Of a stretch of DNA of 64,000 nucleotides, positions 22,571 to 32,290 are shown piece by piece. This DNA comes from Mycocentrospora acerina. Lineage: Eukaryota; Ascomycota; Dothideomycetes; Pleosporales. Where the stretch lies: assembly GCA_022701365.1 (NCBI GenBank), contig JAKUHH010000216.1:248001-312000 (forward strand), in the 5' to 3' direction. Below the pieces are notes generated by a model. That model was not told where the DNA came from. It made no database searches and saw only the letters and a list, made by a program, of their open reading frames with translations. The position numbers and the translations under genes are program-made. Position 1 is the first letter of the stretch, and every line of letters begins with the position of its first letter.

Positions 22571-23611
22571 ATGAATCGTGGGCGTGATGATGGTTCTCCG
22601 TCGCGTGGGCAGCAGGTCGGCGGGGACAAAGGGAATGGAAGTGGTGACCGACCAGAACACAGGAGAAGCAAATCCGGTAGCCTTTTGAGCGGACTATCGT
22701 TCCTCAGATCGTCAAAAGAGCCCGTGTCGAAACGGCCGGCAGAAAACGATGAGGCCCCCCATCCTGAGAATGCAGAAGGCACAAAAAGAGGATCGTCCAT
22801 TGCGACTGCCTTGCGCCAGAGTCAGGGCAGGCAAAGAAAAGGCTCACTGAGGAAAGCGGCTATGGCGAAGATGCGTGAGAGAAGCAGCTCGATACGCAAA
22901 GAGCGTACACTGGGCAAGCCTCCGACAATCGTAACAACAATGAGCGCAGCCTCTCTCGACGATGACAACGACAACGACGAAACAACCTCACGCCGCTTCA
23001 ACTACGAGCACTCATCACTCAACTCCTCCTCAGACAGCGGGTGGCAGCCTGAACACAATCTGTTTCTATCCACGTCACCTGCCGCAGCATCCCCCGAGGG
23101 CACATCGCCTGTAACGAGTCCAACAGGACCATACGCATCTACCACCACTGACGACGACGAAGCGCTCTCCTTCTTTCGCCCGTCATTGTCTAGCAGCAGT
23201 TCGTTCAACGTAGTGCCACAAGGCTCCGCCATGTCTCTCTCACGCCGCCGCTCGAACCGTTCCGACAGACGCTCGTCCCTCACTGAAGTCCAAACGCCCT
23301 CCGATCTCGACCTGGACGACGACTGGGATTACAGCGAGACAGAGTGGTGGGGTTGGGTTGTGTTAATTGCCACGTGGGTTGTTTTTGTCGTGGGCATGGG
23401 TTCTTGTCTTGGGGTGTGGAGCTGGGCATGGGATGTGGGCGAGACGCCGTATGCACCGCCCGAGCTGGAAGACGATGAGTCGCTACCCATCACGGGATAC
23501 TATCCTGCGCTGATGGTGTGCACGGCAGTTATGAGCTGGGTCTGGGTTGTGATTGCTTGGCTGGGCATGAAGTACTTTCGGCACGCAAAAGTCGTTGGTG
23601 AAGAAGGTTAA
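22571..23611 (+). CDS. Two-TM fungal protein with long disordered N-terminus
   Basis: A single exon of 346 residues. The first ~255 residues are basic and Ser-rich, with likely phosphosites (RRSKSGS, RERSSSIRKE) and acidic patches (DDDNDNDE). A DWDYSETEWWGW segment leads into the first membrane helix (WVVLIATWVVFVVGMGSCLGVW). An acidic loop (PPELEDDESLPITGYYPA) and a second helix (MVCTAVMSWVWVVIAWLGM) follow, with a short tail. The Trp-rich hairpin is probably the conserved part. I cannot name the family. No signal peptide; both termini probably lie on the same side. The start is the first ATG of the frame. Confidence 0.75.
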   Translation: MNRGRDDGSPSRGQQVGGDKGNGSGDRPEHRRSKSGSLLSGLSFLRSSKEPVSKRPAENDEAPHPENAEGTKRGSSIATALRQSQGRQRKGSLRKAAMAKMRERSSSIRKERTLGKPPTIVTTMSAASLDDDNDNDETTSRRFNYEHSSLNSSSDSGWQPEHNLFLSTSPAAASPEGTSPVTSPTGPYASTTTDDDEALSFFRPSLSSSSSFNVVPQGSAMSLSRRRSNRSDRRSSLTEVQTPSDLDLDDDWDYSETEWWGWVVLIATWVVFVVGMGSCLGVWSWAWDVGETPYAPPELEDDESLPITGYYPALMVCTAVMSWVWVVIAWLGMKYFRHAKVVGEEG

Positions 23612-24232
23612 TAGGAAACATGTCAGACGCTGTCTTCGATAACATCTTGATTCATGTCATGCTTGACGCAGATCACCAGCTGTGTATGCCACTAGCTTGG
23701 AGCAGAATGTTTTGTACATTCAGGCACACGAAACGTGCGGAGATTTCATACACGGAGCTAATCTTGGAACCATGTACGTGAAGCTTGCAAAAATCAATCA
23801 ACACTCATGCCGTTCTATCTGCATGCAAGGTGTAGAAAAATAGTGCAAAAAAGATGTTCGAGTAGTCCTGGCAAGCCAGGCGCGGGGTGAATGTCCCTTC
23901 AGCGGATCGAACTAACAGATGTTAGATGTGCGTTGATTGCAGGTGTTGTGGATGTACTAACCGCTGTACCTCCAGATTTAATGACCGAAGACTTCAGTCT
24001 GGCGCTCTCCCAATTGAGCTAAAGAGACCAATTCAAGATTGGATTGTTGATGGAAGGTTTGCCAAAATGTTTGAATATGATTTAACCGTTTTGTGCGGTC
24101 TGCCCCTCAACTGTGCCTTTCGCGGCGGCCGGCTCGCTACGCGTCTTCCATTGTCCGACCTCCGACTTCCAACCTCACTATTATGCTCACATCATCACGC
24201 GACACACAACTACTAACACATCAAACGCCATC
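23612..24232. other. Intergenic region with a tRNA remnant
   Basis: About 620 bases. The only recognisable element is the broken tRNA-Phe at 23968-24028. The rest is the promoter of the cyclin gene. Confidence 0.6.
23968..24028 (-). pseudogene. tRNA-Phe (GAA) 5' part, 3' half degraded
   Basis: On the minus strand the sequence has a perfect A box (TAGCTCAATTGG), a D arm, and an anticodon arm CCAGA-CTGAAG...A-TCTGG with anticodon GAA. The anticodon loop carries a short intron (TCTTCGGTCATTAA) in the canonical place after position 37. Beyond AGGT the T arm is wrong (GCGGTTAGTACATCC instead of a paired stem around GTTCGA), and no 3' strand pairs with the acceptor 5' strand GTCTCTT. I read it as a truncated or rearranged tRNA gene. 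A functional gene with an unusual 3' half is unlikely. Confidence 0.65.
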
Positions 24233-25164
24233 ATGCAACCTTCACCCCTTGCAAATCCGCTGGCTACTGTTGCCCAGCTAGAAACGTCTGGCTCACAACT
24301 TGACGGCATTTCACCGGAGCTTGAAGATTCAGTTCGCTTTGCTGGCGCCAGACTAACACAAGCTGCTGGGCTTCTGCTAAGGCTCCCACAAGAAGTTATT
24401 GCGCAAGCTATTGTGATTTTCATGAGGTTTTGGCTTGGTCCAGATGGAGGCAGTCTCGCAGAGTTTGGTGCAGAGGTGGGCTCATTTCGAATTTGGACGT
24501 CTTGAATGCACTAACACATCTACAGCAAGCATCAGCCGCGTCTTTGTATCTAACAACTAAGCTTTCTGCATACCCCAAGTCACCACGAAGTATCGTCAAT
24601 GTTTACGCATATCTTGTTTCATTTCCGTCTGGATTTGTCGATTTAGAAGAGCTCCAGCAGAAGAAAGCAGATGCATACTATGTGTCCGAAGGCACATATG
24701 AACGACGACGCGCCACACTTTTCGAGACTGAACAGCGCGTACTGAAAACTCTTGGCTTTCAGGTTCATGTCAATCTCCCGTATACCTTATGCATAACGTA
24801 TTTGCAAGCTCTCGATGTTTTCACCCACCCACGCGCATCTGAGCTGGCCAAGCGCGCCATTATGCATCTGAACACTGCTCTTTTGAGTCCTCAACTGCTG
24901 TACCTTACCCATCAACCACCAAGCCTGGCAACAGCTGCCATCTACCTAGCAGCACGTGAGGTAGGCATCAAACTGCCAGAAGTTGAGTGGTGGGAGGTTT
25001 TTGATGTCGATAGAGAGGAGTTGGGTTTCTTGTGTGTTGGGATGTTGAGCACAGAGGGTTATGCTCTGCAAGAGAAGGAGAAGTGGAATGACCGGAGAGT
25101 GCCCTTGACTGTTCCGGAGCTAGAAGCTGAGATGAAGAGGAGAACGGATAACGGCAGCGACTAG
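24233..25164 (+). CDS. Cyclin-family protein (cyclin L/K/Ctk2-like)
   Basis: Exons 24233-24475 and 24526-25164 (50-bp intron GTGGGC...CTACAG) give 293 residues. The first cyclin fold contains RLPQEVIAQAIVIFMRFW, followed across the splice by QASAASLYLTTKLSAYPKSPR. The second fold includes ETEQRVLKTLGFQVHVNLPYT and PSLATAAIYLAAREVGI. This pattern is that of transcription-linked cyclins (types L, K, H, Ctk2), which activate kinases acting on RNA polymerase II or splicing factors. I cannot choose among the subtypes by eye. The protein ends soon after the second fold, without the RS tail of animal cyclin L. Splicing across the intron restores the first cyclin box, which supports the model. Confidence 0.86.
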
Positions 25165-25553
25165 AGCTTTCAGCCCAGCCTTTAGTTTCAAGCAGACTGA
25201 GGAGTCGTAAAACTGCTTTTGGACCCGCTTCGACACCCTAAGAGTCACTGGTCAACATGGCAAACAGCGCGAGACATTTAAGCAAATTTCACAATCAATC
25301 ACCCTCATGGAAATAGAGTGGCCATCCCCAAAACATTGTCTACGAAATATGCGAAAAATCACAACGATTTCGCTTTGACAATGCATGAAGTGCTATCAAC
25401 AGTTCTATGGATACTACAACGCCTTTCTTTTTTTCACAGCAATACCTTGTTCGAACACTGTTTGCACACAAAGAACACCGGCTGAGTCGACGTCGAGAAC
25501 ATGAAAAACCATCACCAATATCTTTCAGCTGACGTCCGCTGTAACTGTGCAAA
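25165..25553. other. Intergenic region
   Basis: About 390 bases. Nothing recognised. Confidence 0.5.
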
Positions 25554-26483
25554 ATGCGGAATCACGACTTGGGCTCATTGCATGAATTACTGTCAAGCAG
25601 TAGTAACCATGGCCAAGTCAACATATGTGATTATTGTGCTGGACAAGCTACTATATCCATCAAAGAACCCCCAACAACATTTACACAATTGTTGGACTCA
25701 ATACAAGCGCACAATCAACTTGCCACGGATGAAGTCGCTAGATTAGATCAAACCCGAGCCAGAGACACCTCCACGAGATGCTCTTGCATTAATCGCCACC
25801 AGCGGAGACTTTATGCAGATCGTGACCATCAAGCTTACTTAGCACTACTGCTCGTTTGCAGAATTCCCCATGTTCAGAACTATATTCACAGGCCATCTGA
25901 TCGTGATGTGCTTCCTTCTCAACGCAGGCTCCTGCAATGGGATGATTCCTCATCTTTGAAGAGAACAAGCGCTTTCAGACACAGTTTACGAGACATTACG
26001 GTTGATTTTGCCCACAGGGATGTCGTTGGACCAACTGACAAAACTACTCTTGTTAGTGACAATCTACTGAACATCGGCGTCGACTATGATCCTATATACC
26101 GAACCCCCGCAAAAGAACCAAACTACCCCGCCAGCGAATATGGTACAACAAATGACACTCGACAGCATGGAGAAAGCGACGATTCCTCATCCTATATGTC
26201 TCAAAGTTCCAGCTCTCACGCGCCATCTCCAAACTCCTCTGTAAAACCAGACTCTGGGTTTGCCTGTTCGCTTCGTTATTTCCATCCATCTTTGCGGACA
26301 CCTAGCACAGGTAGCCTAGAAAAACTGTCTCTTTCGGGCCAAGAGCGGGCCAGAGTCAAGAGGCTGGCCTTACTTCTTCCGTCGATACAATTTAACCGAA
26401 ATGCGGAAGACGTGGTGTGCAGAGAAAATAGTGGACAACGCCAAGTTAGTTGTCGATCTCGCTTTTTAAACGCCGGTTCCTGA
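25554..26483 (+). CDS. Hypothetical protein
   Basis: A single frame of 309 residues starting at a true ATG. I do not recognise it. The N-terminus has a lone CDYC pair, and a CSC follows near residue 77. The middle has a Ser-rich stretch (DDSSSYMSQSSSSHAPSP) and the end is basic. Codon content and the absence of low-complexity artefacts make it protein-like. No domain, signal peptide or membrane segment is visible, and an additional exon on either side cannot be excluded. It lies in an AT-richer, gene-poor stretch. Confidence 0.5.
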   Translation: MRNHDLGSLHELLSSSSNHGQVNICDYCAGQATISIKEPPTTFTQLLDSIQAHNQLATDEVARLDQTRARDTSTRCSCINRHQRRLYADRDHQAYLALLLVCRIPHVQNYIHRPSDRDVLPSQRRLLQWDDSSSLKRTSAFRHSLRDITVDFAHRDVVGPTDKTTLVSDNLLNIGVDYDPIYRTPAKEPNYPASEYGTTNDTRQHGESDDSSSYMSQSSSSHAPSPNSSVKPDSGFACSLRYFHPSLRTPSTGSLEKLSLSGQERARVKRLALLLPSIQFNRNAEDVVCRENSGQRQVSCRSRFLNAGS

Positions 26484-28479
26484 AGAGGGTGCCTGGTCAG
26501 CTCAGACGCCTTAAAAGGATTAGATGCTTGGCGTGAGACTCTATGTTCTCTCTTTGTCTTTTGGGAGGAGATGTAGATTGAGTAGAACAAGTACAACGAA
26601 TTGACAATATGTTCTTGTGGGAAAGGCTATCGCAATGACATCAAGGTTCAAGAATTGGTACGGCTTGTAACATTCAAAGGCCCTACAATTTCATACTTCT
26701 ATTCCCCAGAGCTTTCACCCACGGCTTTTCTGCTTTATCGAAAGTCTACAAACACATACCAGATTGTTGGTCGCTTGTGGCTGGATCCCTCGCATCAATC
26801 ACCGACCTTGCGCCTTGGTCAAATATCAGCAGTTCCCATACAGCGATTAAAGCCTCACGCTTAAGATCACTTCCTACTTATTTATATTAGTGGAAGAGAC
26901 TGAGTCGAGTTGCGTTCAAGTCAACTGTCTGCGATACGGTCAGTGCTTATATCTGGATGATGTAATTAGGTCTTGAAGCAATATCAGAGTGACGTTGTAA
27001 AACCTTGAAAGACACACGATGGGAAAGTACTGTGGTGGTGTGGTGACAGTGTCAAACCACGAAACCGTAACGGTTCGTCTGACACTACCGAATTTTGTCA
27101 TGTGCATAGTTCAGCCGTTAAGCGCTGACTTCCCACTGTCAGAACTAACCTCAGCTGGGGACATGCTCTAAACTCTGTACGTAATGTAAAACTCATTGGT
27201 TTTGGTTTGGAGAAACTAGAGTCCTACCTGATATGTCTACTGCTTGTTAGGGTTGCCAAAAGCTGCAACTGGCCAATCTTACAGCAGAATATAGAGTTAC
27301 TAGAGCCCAGTTACTGAGCTGAGTCGTCATCGGTGTAGCGATCATAAGCTACACGCTATTCAATAGCTACAGGACTGTCGTAGTGATTTTATAGGCTAGT
27401 ATATATCATTCTGACAACATGAATGGCTCTGCATCACGGCTTAAATAGGTAAAAGGCTGAGCTATGTCTCCAATGCCTTGTCGACTCCCGACACGCTCAA
27501 ATCTAACCACTGAGAAAATCCACTCATTCTGACAACCCCAAACGTGGTGCGCAAACCATCTGAATACAACTGGCTTTTTTCAAGAAAAAATATTCGCCTC
27601 TGAGAACAAAGAAGAAATGCACATGGGTGATTAGGATCCTGCCTTGAGCCAAAATCGCCAACACCCGTTTTCTTTGCTTGGCAATCGTCGTTTGATTGGT
27701 GAGCCCAAAACCCTACTCAGCTGTATGTATGGACTGTGTTGTGCCTTGCAACATATTGTACTCTCCAACTCAGCTGAGAAACTTGAGCACATCATCGTGA
27801 TGCTTATTTCACGGCGACGAATTGGAAAATGGCAATAATACAGCCTAGTTTCGATGACCGATTCGATTCTGCTTTTGGTACTGGTCAAGACATGATATGT
27901 TAAAAAGGTCAAAGGCGTTGTCGCAGCCTGCTTGAGAGACACTCTTTACGAGGTGTACGAAAGTGATGTGTAGGCGAGGAACAAAGGTAGCGAGTAGCAA
28001 ATGAACAACTATAAATCAAGAGTGTGACTTCAATGTGTACAAACCTCTTCGTATCTTTGTTTTAGTTAAAGGTACTCAAGTGAGGATTGGCTTATTGAGG
28101 TGGCGAGGGTTTATGCCAAGTCAGTCAAGTTCCACGACATCTCACCAAAAGTTCAGCTACTACCAATGTCTAGCAGACGACGGTCAGCAATGGATTTCAG
28201 CTTGGTATTGACCATTCCAATGAAAAAACCTTGTTGTATTACGTTGGCTATTTCATTGGGTGAGAGGGTATGCAAGTCCTCTCGAATGATCAAAGTTTTA
28301 TTACTATGGCTGAAAGACCGGAAACTAAATGCCCAGTATTTAAACCCTTCAGATCATCTGCTTGAGATTTTCTGATCTTTTGTGTTGTAAATCATTCGTG
28401 ATATCATTTTCAATACATTCATCAGCTAAAACGCATATCAACCTATTCACTCACCCCTTAATATCAACCCATCTAAAGC
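26484..28479. other. AT-rich gene-poor region
   Basis: About 2 kb with only short frames lacking protein character. No tRNA, terminal repeats or transposase-like frame was seen. It could be an old degraded repeat, which I cannot test by eye. Confidence 0.5.
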
Positions 28480-29154
28480 ATGCCTGTTCAAAACTACGGC
28501 GTTTGGAAGGCTAATCCTTCGCGCTACACCTTTGAAACCGAAGATCAAGACTCTAGATCGCCTCATCTCTCACTCTTCTACAACGACGACGAACCTGGCG
28601 AAGGGCGAGCAGCCATCAACATCAAGTCAGGCGACCATGCCGACTCACGTTTGGTGTTCTGGAACGTTTCCGATTTCAATCCTCCAAATACTGAGGGGCT
28701 GAAAGATCTAAGCCTTGGTTTTCATGGGCTCTCTGCTACCGATGAACTGGCGCTGGATTTTCTCCGGTCCAACCTTTTTGATCTCAGATCTGGCAGGTTG
28801 CTACCACACGATATTCCGGGAGCAAACAACGATATCCTTGACTTTCTTAGACCAATTGTTGATCGTGCAATATCCAGCCCGGCTACCGTCTACATTTACG
28901 GCTCGGGATTTGGAGATGGCAAAGGTATTCACGATATCCATATGAATCAAGGCAGCCCACGACGATTTGCTCGCGATAACGGTGTCTATCATGATGGAGG
29001 TATCATTTTCCAATTTGAAGACCACTGGGAGGGTGTATTTATTGGCTTTGCGTCGCAGGCAGAGCATACAGTAGACAGTGGGAACGGGGCTGGAAATCCG
29101 ACACCTGCGCAGGGCTACTCAACATGGGCAGATGTTCTAGCTACCGCTGAATAA
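28480..29154 (+). CDS. DUF2278 (YukJ-like) family protein
   Basis: An intronless frame of 224 residues that covers the whole family length. Characteristic segments are YGVWKANPSRYTFE at the N-terminus, SPHLSLFY, AAINIKSGD, LPHDIPGANNDILDFLRP, YIYGSGFGDGKGIHDIHMNQG and DNGVYHDGGIIFQF near the end. DUF2278 proteins are best known from bacteria (YukJ of Bacillus subtilis) and also occur in fungi. The conserved His and Asp residues in HDIPG and GIHDIHMNQG look like a metal or catalytic site, but no reaction is established. There is no signal peptide. The lack of introns and the bacterial distribution of the family suggest old transfer from bacteria, which is inference. Confidence 0.88.
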   Translation: MPVQNYGVWKANPSRYTFETEDQDSRSPHLSLFYNDDEPGEGRAAINIKSGDHADSRLVFWNVSDFNPPNTEGLKDLSLGFHGLSATDELALDFLRSNLFDLRSGRLLPHDIPGANNDILDFLRPIVDRAISSPATVYIYGSGFGDGKGIHDIHMNQGSPRRFARDNGVYHDGGIIFQFEDHWEGVFIGFASQAEHTVDSGNGAGNPTPAQGYSTWADVLATAE

Positions 29155-29807
29155 TCCTTAAGCCAGGGAATATCCTACCTTATGGATTATTTTTTATGAT
29201 TTTTCCTGTAGCTTTGGTCAATCATGAGGGCTCCGACGGCTAGCTTGGAGGGTCAATTGGAACTATGACCGAATTGAATGGAATTGCTGGGGTTGTAGAC
29301 TTGACTGGATAGTCTGCCACTAAAAATCGACGACTGGCTCGAATAATTGGCCCCTTTGTCATTCACTTGTCATTGACGAATTTCCAACCAATTGTTAGGT
29401 TTCATAATACCAGTTTTTAATCTCTACATATTGTTTGACTTCAGGACAAGTTTCTCTACATTTTGTATCAGTAGCGACGCGGTGCAATATTCTGGTCTCA
29501 GACTTGTCTTTTTGCAAATAAGCAGTCATGTCATAGCAAGCTTGGGAAAATTCTAAGAAAGGCGTTACCGTAGATGTATTTATATGAAATGATTCGAATT
29601 TGCTATAAGTGAACACGTCTTGTATATATATGATAACATCCATTGCCTACCCAAACATGCACAGTAACTTGTTTCAAAATCTTTTGGTCCTTCCAAAAGT
29701 ACTAACTCCCACTTTCACCCTAGCAAACTGGATTTTCGTTTTCAGTTCGCCCAAGTGTCCCATATTTTCCCAAGAGGGCTTGATTACTTCGATATCAAGT
29801 TGACAAG
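29155..29807. other. Intergenic region
   Basis: About 650 AT-rich bases between two convergent genes. No feature recognised. Confidence 0.5.
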
Positions 29808-31364
29808 TCATTCTACGCTCTGTTCGGTTTCGTGTCGCTTAAGTGAAGAATCAGAGGAGATGAATCGCCGGTACGATTTATAATCCCGCTCTTGTTGCCT
29901 GGTAGACTCATAATTCTTCTTCTCGTGCCGCTGGGTGACCTCATCCTGCTCTCCCTGCTGGAGGAATGTCCCTGCGTTGTTAAACCTTTTCGTCTGGATA
30001 GTTTTCAAAACCTCATCATTCTCATTACCGCGACGATTTAGCTCTCTGGGCTTTGTGTATCGCGCTGCAGAGTCAGATCCACCAGGCTTAGAGGATGCCC
30101 CCTTATCAGCCGAATTCGATCCCCCATCATGGCCTTCGCCATAAGTTACATTATATTCACTATCTCTGTCTCTATCACTGGTTGTTTTTTCACTTTTGTT
30201 ATTCTTCGTTCGACGGAGAATCTCTTTTGCTTGATGTTTTTGGGCTTTCGCATCTTTGAGAGCGTGCATCTCCTTCTCCACAGACTCGTGATCATCCTGA
30301 TAATCATCACTAGTGTTAATGACAACTTTATCTTCTTGTGTACCGCCTTGTCGGCGATATATGCTACCAGCCCGCTCTTTCTCGTTTGGCCATGTCGGAT
30401 CAATTGGTGGCTTTGTGGTTAATGGAATTCCCGATGCCTTTGGTAAAGGTACAAAAGCTGATTTCTTAACTCGTGGAAGAGTTTGGCGACGCCAAATACC
30501 GTTGGCCCGCATGTTCTGGAATGGAGACCAAGAACCAGGCTTGTCCGGTGGGGGACGCACTTGTTCACTCCGACGCCAAAGACCAGATATTGATTGAAAA
30601 TCATCGGTGTCGGGAACAGAAACATGTTCGGAGTGAGATACAGTGGCTGTATGCATGCTACCCTCCGATTTCCTCTCCAAACGTGTGTCATCCTCAATTT
30701 GTGTCGGTTGAGCGCCATGGTACCGCCAGAGACCGCTGACAGTTTGGTGAATTTCAACACTCTGAATCCGTATTTCTTTTACATCAGGTCTTATCGTTGG
30801 GAGAATGCTATTTGAATCTTCATTTACAGTCTGAGTTGCCACCCAAATTCGATTCGCACGAGCTATGAATGGTTCACGAGGAACGATAGTAGCTGGAAGG
30901 GGAGAAGCAACGGCACTGGAAGGCGGTGAGTTCGTGATTGATGTTGATTGAGAAGTTGAAGCAGTGGTTGCGCTTCTTTTTGCATGAGCAGTTGTTCCGG
31001 CTTTTTTGTAAAGGCTCTGTGCTCGGCTAAATACCACAGGTTTTGACTTGGGCACATCGGTCGTCGATGCTATCATGGTTGTATCGGGCACTGGCGATTT
31101 CGGAATTGCTGTAACTTCTGCATCTCGTTGCACAGTTGCAAAAGTCTTAGGCTCAAGTGTAACGCTTGGAAAAGAAGAGATTGTACTTTCTATCTCATCT
31201 TTTTGACTTGAAATAAACGATGAGTGCGCTACAGTTACAAGTTAGAAACAGTGAGAAAGTAGAAGGACGAAAATATAATTACTTGGATCAGGAAGACTAT
31301 GTCCTAGACATAGTGTAAATAGAAGCAACATTGCAGCAAAACGTGCGAGATGTAAGAACATCAT
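29808..31364 (-). CDS. Secreted repeat protein with aromatic-dibasic motifs
   Basis: Exons 31283-31364 and 29808-31228, with a 54-bp intron (GTAATT...CTGTAG), give 500 residues. The first exon supplies a signal peptide (MMFLHLARFAAMLLLFTLCLG), which turns an otherwise anonymous frame into a secreted protein. Residues ~85-315 contain six degenerate copies of a short motif: RAQSLYKKAG, RANRIWVATQ, TVSGLWRYHG, SISGLWRRSE, RANGIWRRQT and RAGSIYRRQG. The consensus is x-x-(S/G)-(I/L)-(W/Y)-(R/K)-basic. Four copies end in KK or RR, the class of site cut by Kex2-like proteases. The C-terminal third is charged (Lys/Glu/Asp/Arg-rich) and disordered. No family is recognised. It could be a kexin-processed peptide precursor or an effector-like protein. 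It is head-to-head with the protease-like gene at 32291. Confidence 0.72.
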
Positions 31365-32290
31365 CGTTCGATGTTGAACCCGGTTGTTGATTGAGAATGA
31401 GTAGGGTGCGATGTAAGTAGAAGGAGAACTGGTAGCGGTAAGAATTTTGGAGAGCAGGAATAACCAAAGAGCGATTTAAGTCTTTGAAGACGCAGTTGTT
31501 CAAAAAGTATGATATGTGAAAGGTTGGAAGGAAAAGTGGTACTTATGCTGATCTGCTTCTCGATATCTTTATCGCCAATTATGAAGTCATTCAGGTTTAT
31601 GAATGGTGTGGCTAACTTCAGAACCAACTCCGCCCTCGTACTGCTGGAGATCCGTTCGTTGTATTCTAAGATCAGATTCTTCTGAAACTTGCCTTATTGT
31701 TAGACCGAGTTTGACCTCTTGTGGCCCGATGTTACTCTTCACAGTCCTTCGACATGAAAGGCCGAGATGTCGTAGCCTGGAATTAAGCAGTACTAGCCCG
31801 TTAATACCTATCTAGTAGATCTTGAGTAATACCCAAATGAAATATTGTCCGTTCTAAATGTAGCATAGACATGCATTTGATTGGTCACGTAGTGATTTAG
31901 CCCCCACTCGGACTCCGACCCGGTCATCGTGTATGATGACAAAGCCCGACGACCCCACATGTCACTTTTTTCAAGGAATGAGAATCCAAGAATCGAACCA
32001 ATGCGTCGTTTTAGTTGGGTTGTGTCTATGTGTTTTTCTTGCAAGAGCGATGCTTCGGAGTCACTTTGGCAAGGCTAGATAACAACTCGGCCCGCGAATG
32101 CATGCGACCACCTCGCATTGCTTTGAGTGATTTCAAGCGGTGCTTACGTTTCAAAGTCCCTTGGTGGCCTGGAACTTGGTGGCCTGGAACACGTTGAAAT
32201 TTCACTACATAGGATGAGACTGAAGCTGGCCTCAAAAGATGAAAATATAAGCCACCAAAGCGGCAGACTTACTAAGTCGAGACAGCCACT
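31365..32290. promoter_or_regulatory. Divergent promoter region
   Basis: About 930 bases between the opposite starts of the secreted repeat protein and the aspartic-protease-like gene. A direct repeat of CCTGGAACTTGGTGGCCTGGAAC type occurs near 32160-32195. No coding frame is supported. Confidence 0.45.

Noticed and set aside
28100..28375. 91-codon plus-strand frame in AT-rich DNA
   Set aside because: No family, no splice partner, and codon content like the surrounding non-coding DNA.
31603..31815. Short frames in the divergent promoter region
   Set aside because: No protein character, and they lie between two convincing gene starts.
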